From: Calditrichales bacterium MX18-03
GTDB lineage: Bacteria > Bacillota > Clostridia > Lutisporales > Lutisporaceae
Assembly: GCA_021083345.1 (NCBI GenBank)
Contig: JAJGRE010000002.1
Location: forward strand, 744,001 to 808,000
Length of the DNA: 64,000 bases
Direction: 5' to 3'
The notes below the pieces were generated by a model that was given only the letters and a program-made list of their open reading frames with translations, was not told the origin of the DNA and did no database searches. The position numbers and the translations under genes were made by a program. Of the stretch, positions 1 through 8,228 are shown piece by piece; the stretch's first letter is position 1, and each line of letters opens with the position of its first letter.

Positions 1-323
1 TGGTCATTATACTTCTTTATCCATCTTCGTACAATCTGAGGATCTGTAATGTCATATTTTCGGCATAGCCCTTCTATAGAAATATCTCCTGCTATATACT
101 CTTTTACTACCATCACTTTCAGTTCAGCAGAGTATTTCCGGTCCTTTGCAGTTGGTACCAGGCCTTCTATACCCCGCGTCTCATACAATCGTACCCATTG
201 TCTTAGTATAGTCTGGCTGATCCCTGTTGTTTCACATATAGAGCTAATTCCTTCCTTCCCGGCCAAGTAGTCTTCAACGATCTTTATTTTCCTTTCTACA
301 GGTAATCGTCCCTTTTGCGGCAT
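1..323 (-). CDS. IS3-family transposase OrfA-like protein (3' end beyond window)
   Basis: Reading the minus strand from an ATG at 323 gives an open frame of 107 codons that runs off the window edge. It starts MPQKGRLPVERKIKIVEDYL and contains two helix-turn-helix-like units (ISQTILRQWVRLYE and YDITDPQIVRRWIKKY), the pattern of the DNA-binding OrfA subunit of IS3/IS150-type elements. An AAGGGAG ribosome binding site lies 7 bases upstream of the ATG. OrfA binds the element ends, and the catalytic OrfB would lie beyond the left edge. The assignment rests on HTH spacing and the neighbouring inverted repeat; family-level identity is likely, the exact IS unknown. Confidence 0.75.
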   Translation of the reverse strand, partial: MPQKGRLPVERKIKIVEDYLAGKEGISSICETTGISQTILRQWVRLYETRGIEGLVPTAKDRKYSAELKVMVVKEYIAGDISIEGLCRKYDITDPQIVRRWIKKYND

Positions 324-330
324 AAAAATA

Positions 331-391
331 CTCCCTTCAAAGTTTTCAGATGTTTTTTATTTCATCTGTCTACTTTGAAGGGAGCATATCA
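331..391. mobile_element. Probable terminal end of the IS3-like element
   Basis: CTCCCTTCAAAGT (331-343) and ACTTTGAAGGGAG (372-384) are perfect inverted copies just upstream of the transposase start. Read on the minus strand, the segment begins TGATATGCTCCC at 391, and TG at the outer edge fits IS3-family ends. The inner copy also supplies the transposase ribosome binding site. The element therefore probably ends about 20 bases from the stop codon of the next gene. The opposite end is outside the window, so the target duplication cannot be checked. Confidence 0.5.
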
Positions 392-412
392 TATCCAAAC
401 AGGCTTTTCATT

Positions 413-889
413 TTAGCTGTTTCCCTTTTCCAATGCTTTCAGTACGATCAGTGCTATTGCACCGCCGGCTACGGCTGTCACCAGCTGCGGCAGGCTAAGA
501 GCTACCTTGATGGGCGGCTTGACGGTGATGAGGAAATTCACCACTGCATAAAGCAGTGCGAATTTCGCCAATGATGCTGCTGCAACACCCAGGTATCTAT
601 TTTTATTTTGAATGAGCCAATACAATACCGCATAAACAATGTTTCCTGCTACGATAAACGGCAGTACCGGCAGCATGGCAGGCGGCTGAACGCCCAGTGC
701 AAGAGCCAGGAAAGGCGTCAGTGTACCGATGGCTGCTGCCCACAGGGGACCGCAAACCGATGCCGCAATGATCAGTACGGTATTAATACCTGCACCGGTG
801 AAGAACTGACCCAGCTTCACAAGCTGAAACACCATGGCAATTGCCAGCAATATCGCTGCTTTAGTCAGTATGTTTAGCTTACCCTTCAT
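413..889 (-). CDS. ECF transporter S component (substrate unknown)
   Basis: A 158-residue, very hydrophobic protein with about five membrane helices and the Ala/Gly-rich N-terminus (LTKAAILLAIAMVFQLVK) typical of the substrate-binding S subunits of energy-coupling-factor vitamin and metal importers. It would use a shared EcfA/EcfA'/EcfT module encoded elsewhere. Its ATG follows the hydA stop by six bases, and its AAGGTG ribosome binding site lies inside the end of hydA, so the two are co-transcribed and probably translationally coupled. The hydrogenase link suggests a cofactor or metal precursor, but the substrate cannot be read from sequence. An IS end sits just after its stop. Confidence 0.75.
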   Translation of the reverse strand: MKGKLNILTKAAILLAIAMVFQLVKLGQFFTGAGINTVLIIAASVCGPLWAAAIGTLTPFLALALGVQPPAMLPVLPFIVAGNIVYAVLYWLIQNKNRYLGVAAASLAKFALLYAVVNFLITVKPPIKVALSLPQLVTAVAGGAIALIVLKALEKGNS

Positions 890-895
890 TTAACA

Positions 896-2632
896 TCACA
901 CCTTGTTTCTTTCTACATAATGGGTATGCAGAAGGTGGTGCGCCTTATGACTGTTGGGCTTTTCAAGATACTCCTCGTAAAGCGCCTTTACTTCTTCGTT
1001 TTCATGGGACTTTCTCAGCTTGCTGCCCTTGTCGATGGCATAAATGCCTTGGGCACGCAGCTTCTTAACTTCTTCGGTCTTTTCCTTGTCCATGATGATG
1101 GGCTGTCCGCCGCCGTTGATGCAGCCGCCGGGGCATGCCATGATCTCAACAAAGTGGTAGTTGGCTTCGCCGCTCTTGATCCTGTCGAGAAGCTTTGCTG
1201 CATTGGCTGTGCCATGCGCAACCGCTACCTTTATTTCCATTCCGTTAACCGTAACGGAAGCTTCCTTTATGCCTTCCATGCCTCTGACCGGCAAGTATTC
1301 GATGTTCTTGAGGTCTTCTCCCGTGAGAATATCCGCAACAGTTCTGAGTGCTGCTTCCATAACGCCGCCGGTTGTGCCGAATATAACTGCTGCACCGGTG
1401 GAGTCGCCCAGAATACTGTCGTAGAATCCGTCCTCAAGTAACGGAAAGTCGATTCTGGCCTGCTTGATCATTCTGGCCAGCTCCCTGGTGGTGAGGACTG
1501 CATCCACATCCTGCAAACCGGCAACATTCATCTCATCACGCTGTGCCTCATACTTCTTGGCTGTACATGGCATGATGGAGACCACGAAGATATTTTTGGG
1601 ATCAATACCCATCTTCTGTGCGTAGTAGGATTTCGCTACTGCACCGAACATCTGCTGCGGGGACTTGCAGGAGGACAGGTTCTCGAGGAATTCATGGTAG
1701 TTGTGCTCGCAGAACTTGATCCAGCCCGGTGAGCAGGAGGTAATGAGCGGAAGTTTGCCGCCGTTCTGTATCCTGTTCAAAAGCTCGGTGCCTTCTTCAA
1801 GAATTGTCAAGTCTGCTGAGAAATTGGTGTCAAAAACCTTATCAAAACCCAACCGTTTGAGAGCGGAGGTCATTTTTGTCTCTACATTGGTTCCGATAGG
1901 CATACCGAATTCTTCACCCAGGGCAACACGTACTGCCGGCGCTGTCTGGACCACCACATGCAGGTCGGGATTGCTGAGTGCTTCCCATACTCTGTCGGTA
2001 TCATCCTTTTCCCTCAAAGCACCTACCGGACAGATCTTGATGCACTGTCCGCAGTTGATGCAGGCTACTTCAGTCAAACCCTTATCATAGGCTGTCGTAA
2101 CTGTCGTATTAACGCCTCTTCTTGCAAAATCGATAACGCCTGTGCCTTGAACCTTCTTGCAGACGCTGATACATCTTCCGCAGAGGACGCACTTGTTCTG
2201 GTCTCTGACAACAGAAGGTGATGCTTCATCTACTGCGTAGATGACTCTCTCTCCCTCGTAGCTTACACCCGTTATGCCCGCTTCTTCGCAGAGCTTCTGA
2301 AGCTCGCAGTTCAGGTTCCTTGAACAGGTGAGACACTCTCGTTCATGTCTTGCCAGGATCAGCTCAAGGATTGTTTTTCTGGCTTCTCTGACAGATTGGG
2401 AATTGGTCTTGACAACCATTCCTTCGGATACCGGAAGCACGCAGGAAGCCTGCAGCGATCTGGCACCTTGCACTTCAACAACGCACATTCTGCATGCGCC
2501 GACTTCATTCAAATCTTTCAAGTAACAAAGTGTCGGAATATTGATATTTAATGATTTTGCTGCCGCCAACACCGTTGAACCCTTTGGTACTTGTGTTTTG
2601 ATTCCGTCAATCGTTACGTTTATCATTTCCAT
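896..2632 (-). CDS. hydA: [FeFe]-hydrogenase catalytic subunit
   Basis: A 578-residue iron hydrogenase that interconverts protons and H2 with ferredoxin or NAD(P)H-linked electrons. Order of domains: N-terminal [2Fe-2S] domain (C36, C47, C50, C64); His-Cys3 [4Fe-4S] site (H96, C100, C103, C109); two ferredoxin-type [4Fe-4S] motifs (C148-C158 and C191-C201); then the H-cluster domain with TSCSPGW at 298-304, IMPCTAKKYE and EIMACPGGCINGGGQP, followed by a small-subunit-like C-terminal tail. The first H-cluster motif is TSCSPGW, not TSCCPGW, a variant I associate with NAD(P)-linked HndD-type subunits. No diaphorase partner genes lie beside it. AGGGGG precedes the start. Confidence 0.97.
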   Translation of the reverse strand: MEMINVTIDGIKTQVPKGSTVLAAAKSLNINIPTLCYLKDLNEVGACRMCVVEVQGARSLQASCVLPVSEGMVVKTNSQSVREARKTILELILARHERECLTCSRNLNCELQKLCEEAGITGVSYEGERVIYAVDEASPSVVRDQNKCVLCGRCISVCKKVQGTGVIDFARRGVNTTVTTAYDKGLTEVACINCGQCIKICPVGALREKDDTDRVWEALSNPDLHVVVQTAPAVRVALGEEFGMPIGTNVETKMTSALKRLGFDKVFDTNFSADLTILEEGTELLNRIQNGGKLPLITSCSPGWIKFCEHNYHEFLENLSSCKSPQQMFGAVAKSYYAQKMGIDPKNIFVVSIMPCTAKKYEAQRDEMNVAGLQDVDAVLTTRELARMIKQARIDFPLLEDGFYDSILGDSTGAAVIFGTTGGVMEAALRTVADILTGEDLKNIEYLPVRGMEGIKEASVTVNGMEIKVAVAHGTANAAKLLDRIKSGEANYHFVEIMACPGGCINGGGQPIIMDKEKTEEVKKLRAQGIYAIDKGSKLRKSHENEEVKALYEEYLEKPNSHKAHHLLHTHYVERNKV

Positions 2633-2726
2633 TTTTGAGTTTCCCCCTAATATAAATTGTACTTTATTGTCAAATAATTAAGCGCATAGAAATATACGAT
2701 AGATCATATGATAAGTCTCCATTAAC

Positions 2727-2755
2727 ATGATACCCAATGAAGCGTTAATTGTCAA
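2727..2755 (-). promoter_or_regulatory. hydA promoter
   Basis: On the minus strand TTGACA (2755-2750) and TATCAT (2732-2727) are separated by exactly 17 bases, a good housekeeping-sigma promoter about 95 bases upstream of the hydA start. It lies in the 333-base divergent region between hydA and hydE. Confidence 0.65.
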
Positions 2756-2766
2756 TAAAATAACAC
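2749..2766. promoter_or_regulatory. Candidate Rex operator over the hydA -35 box
   Basis: TTGTCAATAAAATAACAC matches 11 of the 14 specified positions of the clostridial Rex consensus TTGTTAA-N4-TTAACAA and overlaps the hydA -35 hexamer. A weaker match (10 of 14) lies at 2667-2684, between promoter and start codon. A rex gene occurs at 21.1 kb. Part of the match comes from the -35 box itself, so this is a hypothesis. Confidence 0.35.
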
Positions 2767-2849
2767 ATTAAAAAATATGGGACGACTGCTGTAAAAAATC
2801 CATCAAAATCGTATTATTTACCATTAATAATGATTATTTTCAAAGTGTG

Positions 2850-2879
2850 TTGCAAATCACAGTAAGAATATTATATGAT
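2850..2879 (+). promoter_or_regulatory. Candidate hydEGF promoter
   Basis: TTGCAA (2850-2855) and TATGAT (2874-2879) are 18 bases apart, about 87 bases upstream of hydE. A second TATAAT at 2884-2889 has no well-spaced -35 partner. Confidence 0.45.
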
Positions 2880-2965
2880 AGATTATAATTAAGGTAACAA
2901 GAATTTTTTGCGGCAAATTGTCGTTTTTTTAACGATTATGCAAATTACGTTTATGGGAGAAGATT

Positions 2966-4060
2966 ATGGAAAACCAAGAAAAAAAACTGCTTGACCTCTG
3001 TGAAAAAGTTGTTGCCAACGGTCAGCTGAACAAGGATGAAATCCGTTTCCTTTTTGACTGTCCCGACGAGCTGAGCCAGCTGGTATTTGATGCAGCGGAT
3101 AAGGTGCGGGAAAGGGAGATGGGCAACCAGGTCCATCTGAGGGGATTGATCGAATTCTCCAGCTACTGCTCCAGAAACTGCATGTATTGCGGCCTGAGGC
3201 GGGATATCGAGGGTCTGCAGCGCTACCGGATGGAAATCCCTGAGATCGTCAAATGCGCGGTCAATGCAGAGAAACTGGGTTACCGCAGCGTTGTCCTTCA
3301 AAGCGGAGAAGATCCTTACTACACAGCAGAAAAAATTGCCGAAATGGTCAGTGAGATCAAGAGCGCAACAGACCTGGCAATTACATTGTCGGCCGGCGAG
3401 TTCAGCTATCGCGGTTACAAGCTGATGCGTGATGCCGGCGCAGACCGCTACCTGCTCCGCTTCGAAACGGCAGACCGTGAGCTTTATAAAGCAATCCATC
3501 CTGATTCGGACTATGATGAAAGGATTGAATGCCTGCATATGCTGAGAGAGCTGAATTACCAGGTAGGCAGCGGTTTTATGGTAGGGCTGCCCGGCGAAAC
3601 CACAGAGACCCTTGTACAAAACATTTTACTTTTGAAAACCCTTGATGTGGATATGGCCGGAATCGGCCCCTTCATTCCCAATCCCCAGACCCCGTTGGCA
3701 GATGCCAAGGGCGGTCTGCTGCTGACCACCCTGAAGGCTGTGGCGATGGCAAGATTGGTTCTGAGGAATATACACATCCCGGCCACCACAGCCATGGGAA
3801 GCCTGGACCGCCTGGGGCGGCAAAAAGCACTGAAGGCCGGTGCCAATGTCGTTATGCCCAATGTCACCCCCATGCAGCTTAGGGAAATGTACCAGCTATA
3901 CCCCAACAAGATTTGCCTGACCGATGATCCGGCGCACTGCCGCAACTGCATCACCGGAATCATCACCTCGCTGGGACGCGAAGTATCGCAGGAGCACGGC
4001 CATTCCCTGAAGCTCTATAGCAAGTCCACCCGGAGTAAGGAGAAGGAAAGCCATGAATAA
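2966..4060 (+). CDS. hydE: [FeFe]-hydrogenase H-cluster radical SAM maturase HydE
   Basis: A 364-residue radical SAM protein with the canonical C68-x3-C72-x2-C75 cluster motif (CSRNCMYCGLR), which binds the [4Fe-4S] cluster that cleaves S-adenosylmethionine. HydE acts in assembling the H-cluster diiron subsite, after HydG. A further Cys pair (HCRNC, near residue 320) matches the position of the dispensable second cluster of some HydE proteins. GGGAGAAG precedes the ATG. It is first in a hydE-hydG-hydF operon, overlaps hydG by eight bases, and is divergent from hydA, its eventual target. Confidence 0.95.
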   Translation: MENQEKKLLDLCEKVVANGQLNKDEIRFLFDCPDELSQLVFDAADKVREREMGNQVHLRGLIEFSSYCSRNCMYCGLRRDIEGLQRYRMEIPEIVKCAVNAEKLGYRSVVLQSGEDPYYTAEKIAEMVSEIKSATDLAITLSAGEFSYRGYKLMRDAGADRYLLRFETADRELYKAIHPDSDYDERIECLHMLRELNYQVGSGFMVGLPGETTETLVQNILLLKTLDVDMAGIGPFIPNPQTPLADAKGGLLLTTLKAVAMARLVLRNIHIPATTAMGSLDRLGRQKALKAGANVVMPNVTPMQLREMYQLYPNKICLTDDPAHCRNCITGIITSLGREVSQEHGHSLKLYSKSTRSKEKESHE

Positions 4061-5468
4061 TCAAACCGGCAGACAAAAAGCTGACTTCATTAATGAAGAA
4101 AAAATCCACAGCCTTCTGGAGCAAACAAAAAATACCTCCAACCAACAGTTGGAAGCCATTATCAGCAAGGCAAGAAACGCTGTCGGTTTGACACCGGAAG
4201 AAGTTGCCAGACTCTTGAATACCGATGATGAAGCCGTACTGGCCAAGATATTTGATGCAGCACACGAGATCAAGGAAAAAATATACGGAAAACGCGTCGT
4301 CATTTTTGCACCGCTTTATGTCAGCAACTATTGTGTCAATACGTGCACGTACTGCGGCTATGGCTGCGATAACGCCATCGAAAGGAAACGGCTGACGCCT
4401 GAGGAGATCGCAGAGGAAGTGCGGATCCTGGAGTCCCTGGGCCATAAGCGGATTGCCCTGGAGGCAGGCGAGGATCCGGTAAATTGCAGCTTGGACTATA
4501 TTATCGATGCCATCCGGACCGTGTACGCCATCAAGTTTGATAACGGCAGCATCCGGAGGATCAATGTCAACATCGCAGCCACTACCGTGGAGGAATACCG
4601 GAGGCTCAAGGAAGCCGATATCGGCACCTATATCCTGTTCCAGGAAACCTATCACCGGGAAACTTATAAAAAAATGCATCGGTCGGGACCGAAAAGCAAC
4701 TATGACTATCACACCACCGCTTTTGACAGAGCTATGGAAGCCGGCATCGATGATGTAGGCGCCGGTGTGCTTTTCGGACTTTATGATTATAAATATGAAG
4801 TGATTGCCATGCTGTATCACGCGCTCCACCTGGAGGAAAAGTTCGGCTGCGGCCCTCACACCATTTCAGTACCTCGGTTGAAGCAGGCTGCGGGAATGGA
4901 CCTCAAGGACTTTCCCTACCTGGTCAGCGACAAGGAATTCAAAAAGATCGTTTCCATCCTGCGGCTGGCTGTGCCTTATACGGGCATCATCCTGTCTACC
5001 AGGGAAAATGCGGCGCTGAGGGATGAAGTCATCAACTACGGTGTTTCCCAGATCAGTGCAGGCTCCTGCACCGGTGTGGGCGGCTACCGGGATGAGCATG
5101 AAAATGAATGCGCCAGCAGTACTGCCCAGTTTACTGTAGAGGATAACCGTTCTCCCGATGAAGTCATCCAGAGCCTCTGCCGTTCGGGCTATATTCCAAG
5201 CTACTGCACGGCCTGCTACAGGCAAGGACGGGTGGGCGACCGGTTCATGCAGCTGGCCAAGAACGGAAACATACAGAATGTCTGTCAGCCCAACGCTGTG
5301 CTGACCTTTCAGGAATATCTGCTTGATTATGCTTCTCCCGAGACGCGGGAAATCGGCGAGCAAACCATCAAAAAGCATTTGGAGCAGATCAGGAACGAGA
5401 AGGTTAAAGAATTGACCAAGGAACGCCTTGAAGAAATTAAAAAGGGAAAACGGGATCTCTACCTTTAG
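4053..5468 (+). CDS. hydG: [FeFe]-hydrogenase maturase HydG (tyrosine lyase)
   Basis: A 471-residue radical SAM enzyme that splits tyrosine to supply the CO and cyanide ligands of the H-cluster. The N-terminal motif CVNTCTYC gives C94, C98 and C101. The C-terminal CX2CX22C motif that holds the auxiliary Fe-S cluster is intact at C385, C388 and C411. This C-terminal motif separates HydG from ThiH, which shares the tyrosine lyase core. The ATG overlaps the hydE stop; hydF follows 23 bases later. Confidence 0.96.
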   Translation: MNNQTGRQKADFINEEKIHSLLEQTKNTSNQQLEAIISKARNAVGLTPEEVARLLNTDDEAVLAKIFDAAHEIKEKIYGKRVVIFAPLYVSNYCVNTCTYCGYGCDNAIERKRLTPEEIAEEVRILESLGHKRIALEAGEDPVNCSLDYIIDAIRTVYAIKFDNGSIRRINVNIAATTVEEYRRLKEADIGTYILFQETYHRETYKKMHRSGPKSNYDYHTTAFDRAMEAGIDDVGAGVLFGLYDYKYEVIAMLYHALHLEEKFGCGPHTISVPRLKQAAGMDLKDFPYLVSDKEFKKIVSILRLAVPYTGIILSTRENAALRDEVINYGVSQISAGSCTGVGGYRDEHENECASSTAQFTVEDNRSPDEVIQSLCRSGYIPSYCTACYRQGRVGDRFMQLAKNGNIQNVCQPNAVLTFQEYLLDYASPETREIGEQTIKKHLEQIRNEKVKELTKERLEEIKKGKRDLYL

Positions 5469-5491
5469 GAATACCATAAGGAGGAACTCTT

Positions 5492-6694
5492 ATGCTAGAT
5501 ACACCGAGAAGCGTCCGGCTGCATATTGCCATCTTCGGCAGGAGAAATGCCGGGAAGTCCAGCTTGATCAATGCTATCACCAATCAGGACCTGGCAGTTG
5601 TGTCCCCAGTGCCCGGCACCACTACCGACCCGGTCTTCAAATCCATGGAGATCGCGCCCATAGGCCCCGTGACGCTGATCGATACAGCGGGTATTGATGA
5701 CGAAGGTGTCCTGGGGGAGCTGCGTGTCAAAAAGTCCATGAAGGTGCTGGCAAAAACCGACCTGCTACTGCTGACCGTCGCATCAGACAGCGTGCCGGAC
5801 GAATTTGATTCCAAGATCGTAAATGAAGCGCGGAACCGCTGCATACCCGTGATAGGCATCATCAGCAAGCAGGATATCGGCACCGGCACCGAGGCCGAAA
5901 CATGGTTCAACAGCATGGATGTGCCCTTCTGCCGTGTCAATTCGCTGACACGTGAGGGTATCGACATACTAAAGAAACTGATCGTTGAATACTCGCCTGA
6001 GGATTACCTGCCTGAGACCATTATGGGAGATCTGCTGAAAAAGGATGAAACCGTCATCTTGGTCTGTCCGGTGGATGCCGGGGCTCCCAAGTCAAGGCTG
6101 ATCCTGCCGCAGGTCCAGGTTATGAGAGATGCTCTGGATGCCGGCGTCTGCGTCATAGTGGTCCGGGAGCATGAGCTGGCAACGGCCCTCCAAAATCTCA
6201 AGACGCCTCCGGCCATGGTGGTGACCGACTCCCAGGCTTTTGCCTTTGTGTCAAAGATCGTCCCGCCGGAAGTACCTCTGACTTCTTTCTCCATCCTTTA
6301 TGCACGCTACAAGGGCAACCTGAGGGACTTCCTCAACGGCGTCAAAGCCATCGACACTTTGCAGCCCGGTGATAAGGTGTTGATTGCAGAGGCTTGCACC
6401 CACTATCCCAGTCACGAGGATATCGGCAGGGTCAAAATACCGAAGTGGTTGGAAGGCAAAGTAGGCGGCAAGCTGGAATTCAGCTGGGTCGTAGGAGGGG
6501 ATTTTCCGGAGGATTTGACGGATTACAAGCTGATCGTACACTGCGGCGCCTGCATGATCAATAGGGCTGAGGTGCTGGATCGGCTCAGCCGCTGCCGTGA
6601 GGCCGGGACGCCCATCGTCAACTACGGTATCATCATCGGCTATATCAACGGCATCCTCAACCGCGTCGTCAAACCGGTGGATAAGAGCAAGTAA
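5492..6694 (+). CDS. hydF: [FeFe]-hydrogenase maturation GTPase HydF
   Basis: A 400-residue GTPase and scaffold that carries the diiron precursor and delivers it to HydA. The G1 motif GRRNAGKS spans residues 16-23 and the G3 motif is DTAG. The C-terminal domain holds the cluster-binding signature CTH followed about 50 residues later by HCGAC, matching CxH-x(44-53)-HCxxC. AAGGAGG lies nine bases before the ATG. With hydE and hydG it completes the maturation set, so the hydrogenase here should be assembled without outside genes. Confidence 0.96.
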   Translation: MLDTPRSVRLHIAIFGRRNAGKSSLINAITNQDLAVVSPVPGTTTDPVFKSMEIAPIGPVTLIDTAGIDDEGVLGELRVKKSMKVLAKTDLLLLTVASDSVPDEFDSKIVNEARNRCIPVIGIISKQDIGTGTEAETWFNSMDVPFCRVNSLTREGIDILKKLIVEYSPEDYLPETIMGDLLKKDETVILVCPVDAGAPKSRLILPQVQVMRDALDAGVCVIVVREHELATALQNLKTPPAMVVTDSQAFAFVSKIVPPEVPLTSFSILYARYKGNLRDFLNGVKAIDTLQPGDKVLIAEACTHYPSHEDIGRVKIPKWLEGKVGGKLEFSWVVGGDFPEDLTDYKLIVHCGACMINRAEVLDRLSRCREAGTPIVNYGIIIGYINGILNRVVKPVDKSK

Positions 6695-6696
6695 TA

Positions 6697-6734
6697 AAAA
6701 GCCTTGGATTGCAGTTCAGCAATCCAAGGCTTTT
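6697..6734. terminator. Bidirectional terminator between hydF and moaB
   Basis: AAAAGCCTTGGATTGC and its exact inverted copy (6697-6712, 6719-6734) enclose a 6-base loop. A/T runs on both sides let it end hydF and the convergent moaB, whose stop codon lies at the edge of the stem. Confidence 0.85.
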
Positions 6735-7230
6735 ATGTTCTTGCGCATTCCGAAGCATCTCCGATAAGGATTTCGATGCCGTGCTTCAGTGCCGGCAGGA
6801 TGACCTCCAGATTTTCCTTCACGCTCTTTGGGCTGCCCGGCAGGTTGATGATCAGTGTCTGCTTCCGGATGCCTGCCTGTGCCCGCGAGAGCATCGCTTT
6901 TGGGGTGATCAGCAGGCTTTTGGCCCGCATGGCCTCCGGTATCCCCGGTACCTGCCTTTCCACGACCTCCAGCGTTGCTTCGGGTGTGACATCCCGTTGG
7001 GAAAAACCTGTGCCACCTGTAGTCAGAACCAGGTTCAGTCCCAGACTGTCGCTCATCTCGATGATGGCTTCTTTGATCTGCTCCTTCTCATCCGGCACAA
7101 TGACATACTTCTCTACAACTCCACCGATCTGTCCGATCATTTCGACCATCATCGGCCCTGAAGCATCTACCCGCTCTCCCCTTGAACCTTTATCACTGAC
7201 GGTAATAATCCCTACCGTAATCCGCTCCAT
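6733..7230 (-). CDS. moaB: Molybdenum cofactor biosynthesis protein MoaB/MogA
   Basis: A 165-residue protein of the MoaB/MogA family, which adenylylates molybdopterin before molybdate insertion. Seen are the N-terminal VGIITVSDKGSRGERVDASG, the substrate loop TTGGTGFSQRDVTPEAT and the later NLPGSPKSVKENLE, all family signatures. The length fits the stand-alone enzyme. GAGGAGG precedes the start. It lies downstream of moaC on the same strand after a 351-base gap; no moaA, moaD/E or moeA is in the window. Confidence 0.9.
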   Translation of the reverse strand: MERITVGIITVSDKGSRGERVDASGPMMVEMIGQIGGVVEKYVIVPDEKEQIKEAIIEMSDSLGLNLVLTTGGTGFSQRDVTPEATLEVVERQVPGIPEAMRAKSLLITPKAMLSRAQAGIRKQTLIINLPGSPKSVKENLEVILPALKHGIEILIGDASECART

Positions 7231-7581
7231 TCACCTTTCCTCCTCTAAGCTATCGCTTTATGATACTTCAAATCAAAGACAAACCTAACCTATAATCGAT
7301 GGTATATATAGGGTCGTATCTTTATCCGGTTAGCTCAAAGGTCTTTGTGAAGGCTTATTTAAAAAGCGTATGGATGGCACGGACGCCAGCCAAGCATTAC
7401 CCTGCACGATGCACGGTTTTAATGCGTTAGTTTTTTCAATAAGACAAGCAAATAGTCCTTTCTAATAAGGATAACAATACGAGAATATATTTAGCATTCG
7501 CTACAATTACGGTTTGTCCACGTTTCCAGCTATCGCAAACGTCATTGCGTATGCATGCATACGCTTAGTTATTGAAAATAA
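7231..7581. other. Non-coding moaC-moaB interval with palindromes
   Basis: No credible gene is seen. Directly after moaC lies TTAGTTATT-TTC-AATAACTAA (hairpin overlapping the moaC stop), then a perfect 18-base palindrome GCGTATGCATGCATACGC at 7547-7564. A GC-richer patch at 7376-7418 can form small hairpins (TGGC-GTCCGT-GCCA; TGCA-TCG-TGCA). I could not match it to the molybdenum cofactor riboswitch or another named RNA. Confidence 0.5.
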
Positions 7582-8124
7582 CTAACATTTCGCCGGATTG
7601 CATCCTTCCGGCTTCGCCTGTTCAAAGTTGAAATCTCCCGATTTTCCCCCTGTCTTTCTCACCAGGTGAATATCGCTGATGACCATGAACTTGTCAATGG
7701 CTTTGCACATATCATAAACTGTCAAAGCTGCAATGGAGACAGCCGTCAGGGCTTCCATCTCAACGCCGGTCACGCCGACGGTCTTGACCACAGCTTCAAT
7801 GTCCAGCTTGCAGTTTTCCATGTCTGCTTTGAACTCGATATCAACTCCATACAGGTTGATGTTATGGCACATGGGAATAATATCCGAGGTCATCTTGGCG
7901 CCCATGATGCCCCCAACCTGCGCCACCGCCAGCACATCTCCCTTTTTTATTTTCCCTTCCGCAATAGCCTTCAGCGTATCCTTTTTCATATAGACGGAGC
8001 CTCGTGCAATGGCCTCCCTCAAGCTGTCGGTCTTTTCGGACACATCCACCATCTTGGCGTATCCCTGCTCGTTGATATGGGTAAACCCGCCCACGCCTTG
8101 GGTTTCTTTGTTGTTCTCGCTCAT
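7582..8124 (-). CDS. moaC: Cyclic pyranopterin monophosphate synthase MoaC
   Basis: A 180-residue MoaC, which with MoaA turns GTP into cyclic pyranopterin monophosphate, the first stable molybdopterin precursor. Signatures are the AKMVDVSEK start region, PMCHNI in the middle, [11 protein letters not shown] and the C-terminal KTGGKSG. About 15 extra residues at each end compared with the compact bacterial form are low-complexity or Cys-ended (EGCNPAKC). It precedes moaB, but the long gap suggests separate control of the two. Confidence 0.93.
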   Translation of the reverse strand: MSENNKETQGVGGFTHINEQGYAKMVDVSEKTDSLREAIARGSVYMKKDTLKAIAEGKIKKGDVLAVAQVGGIMGAKMTSDIIPMCHNINLYGVDIEFKADMENCKLDIEAVVKTVGVTGVEMEALTAVSIAALTVYDMCKAIDKFMVISDIHLVRKTGGKSGDFNFEQAKPEGCNPAKC

Positions 8125-8228
8125 TTTACCACCTCTACTCTATTCTATCCGCAAAAACGGTCCTTGTCCACAGGAGGAATCCTGTCTGCCGCTCTATTGT
8201 TCCCACAATTACGCTTATATATCCTGAA

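Noticed and set aside
2951-3619. Long minus-strand frame opposite hydE
   Set aside because: It mirrors hydE codon bias on the opposite strand and has no recognisable protein motif; hydE is certain on the plus strand.
7231-7581. Molybdenum cofactor riboswitch
   Set aside because: The GC-rich blocks of that motif were not recognisable, and the region follows moaC and does not precede moaA.
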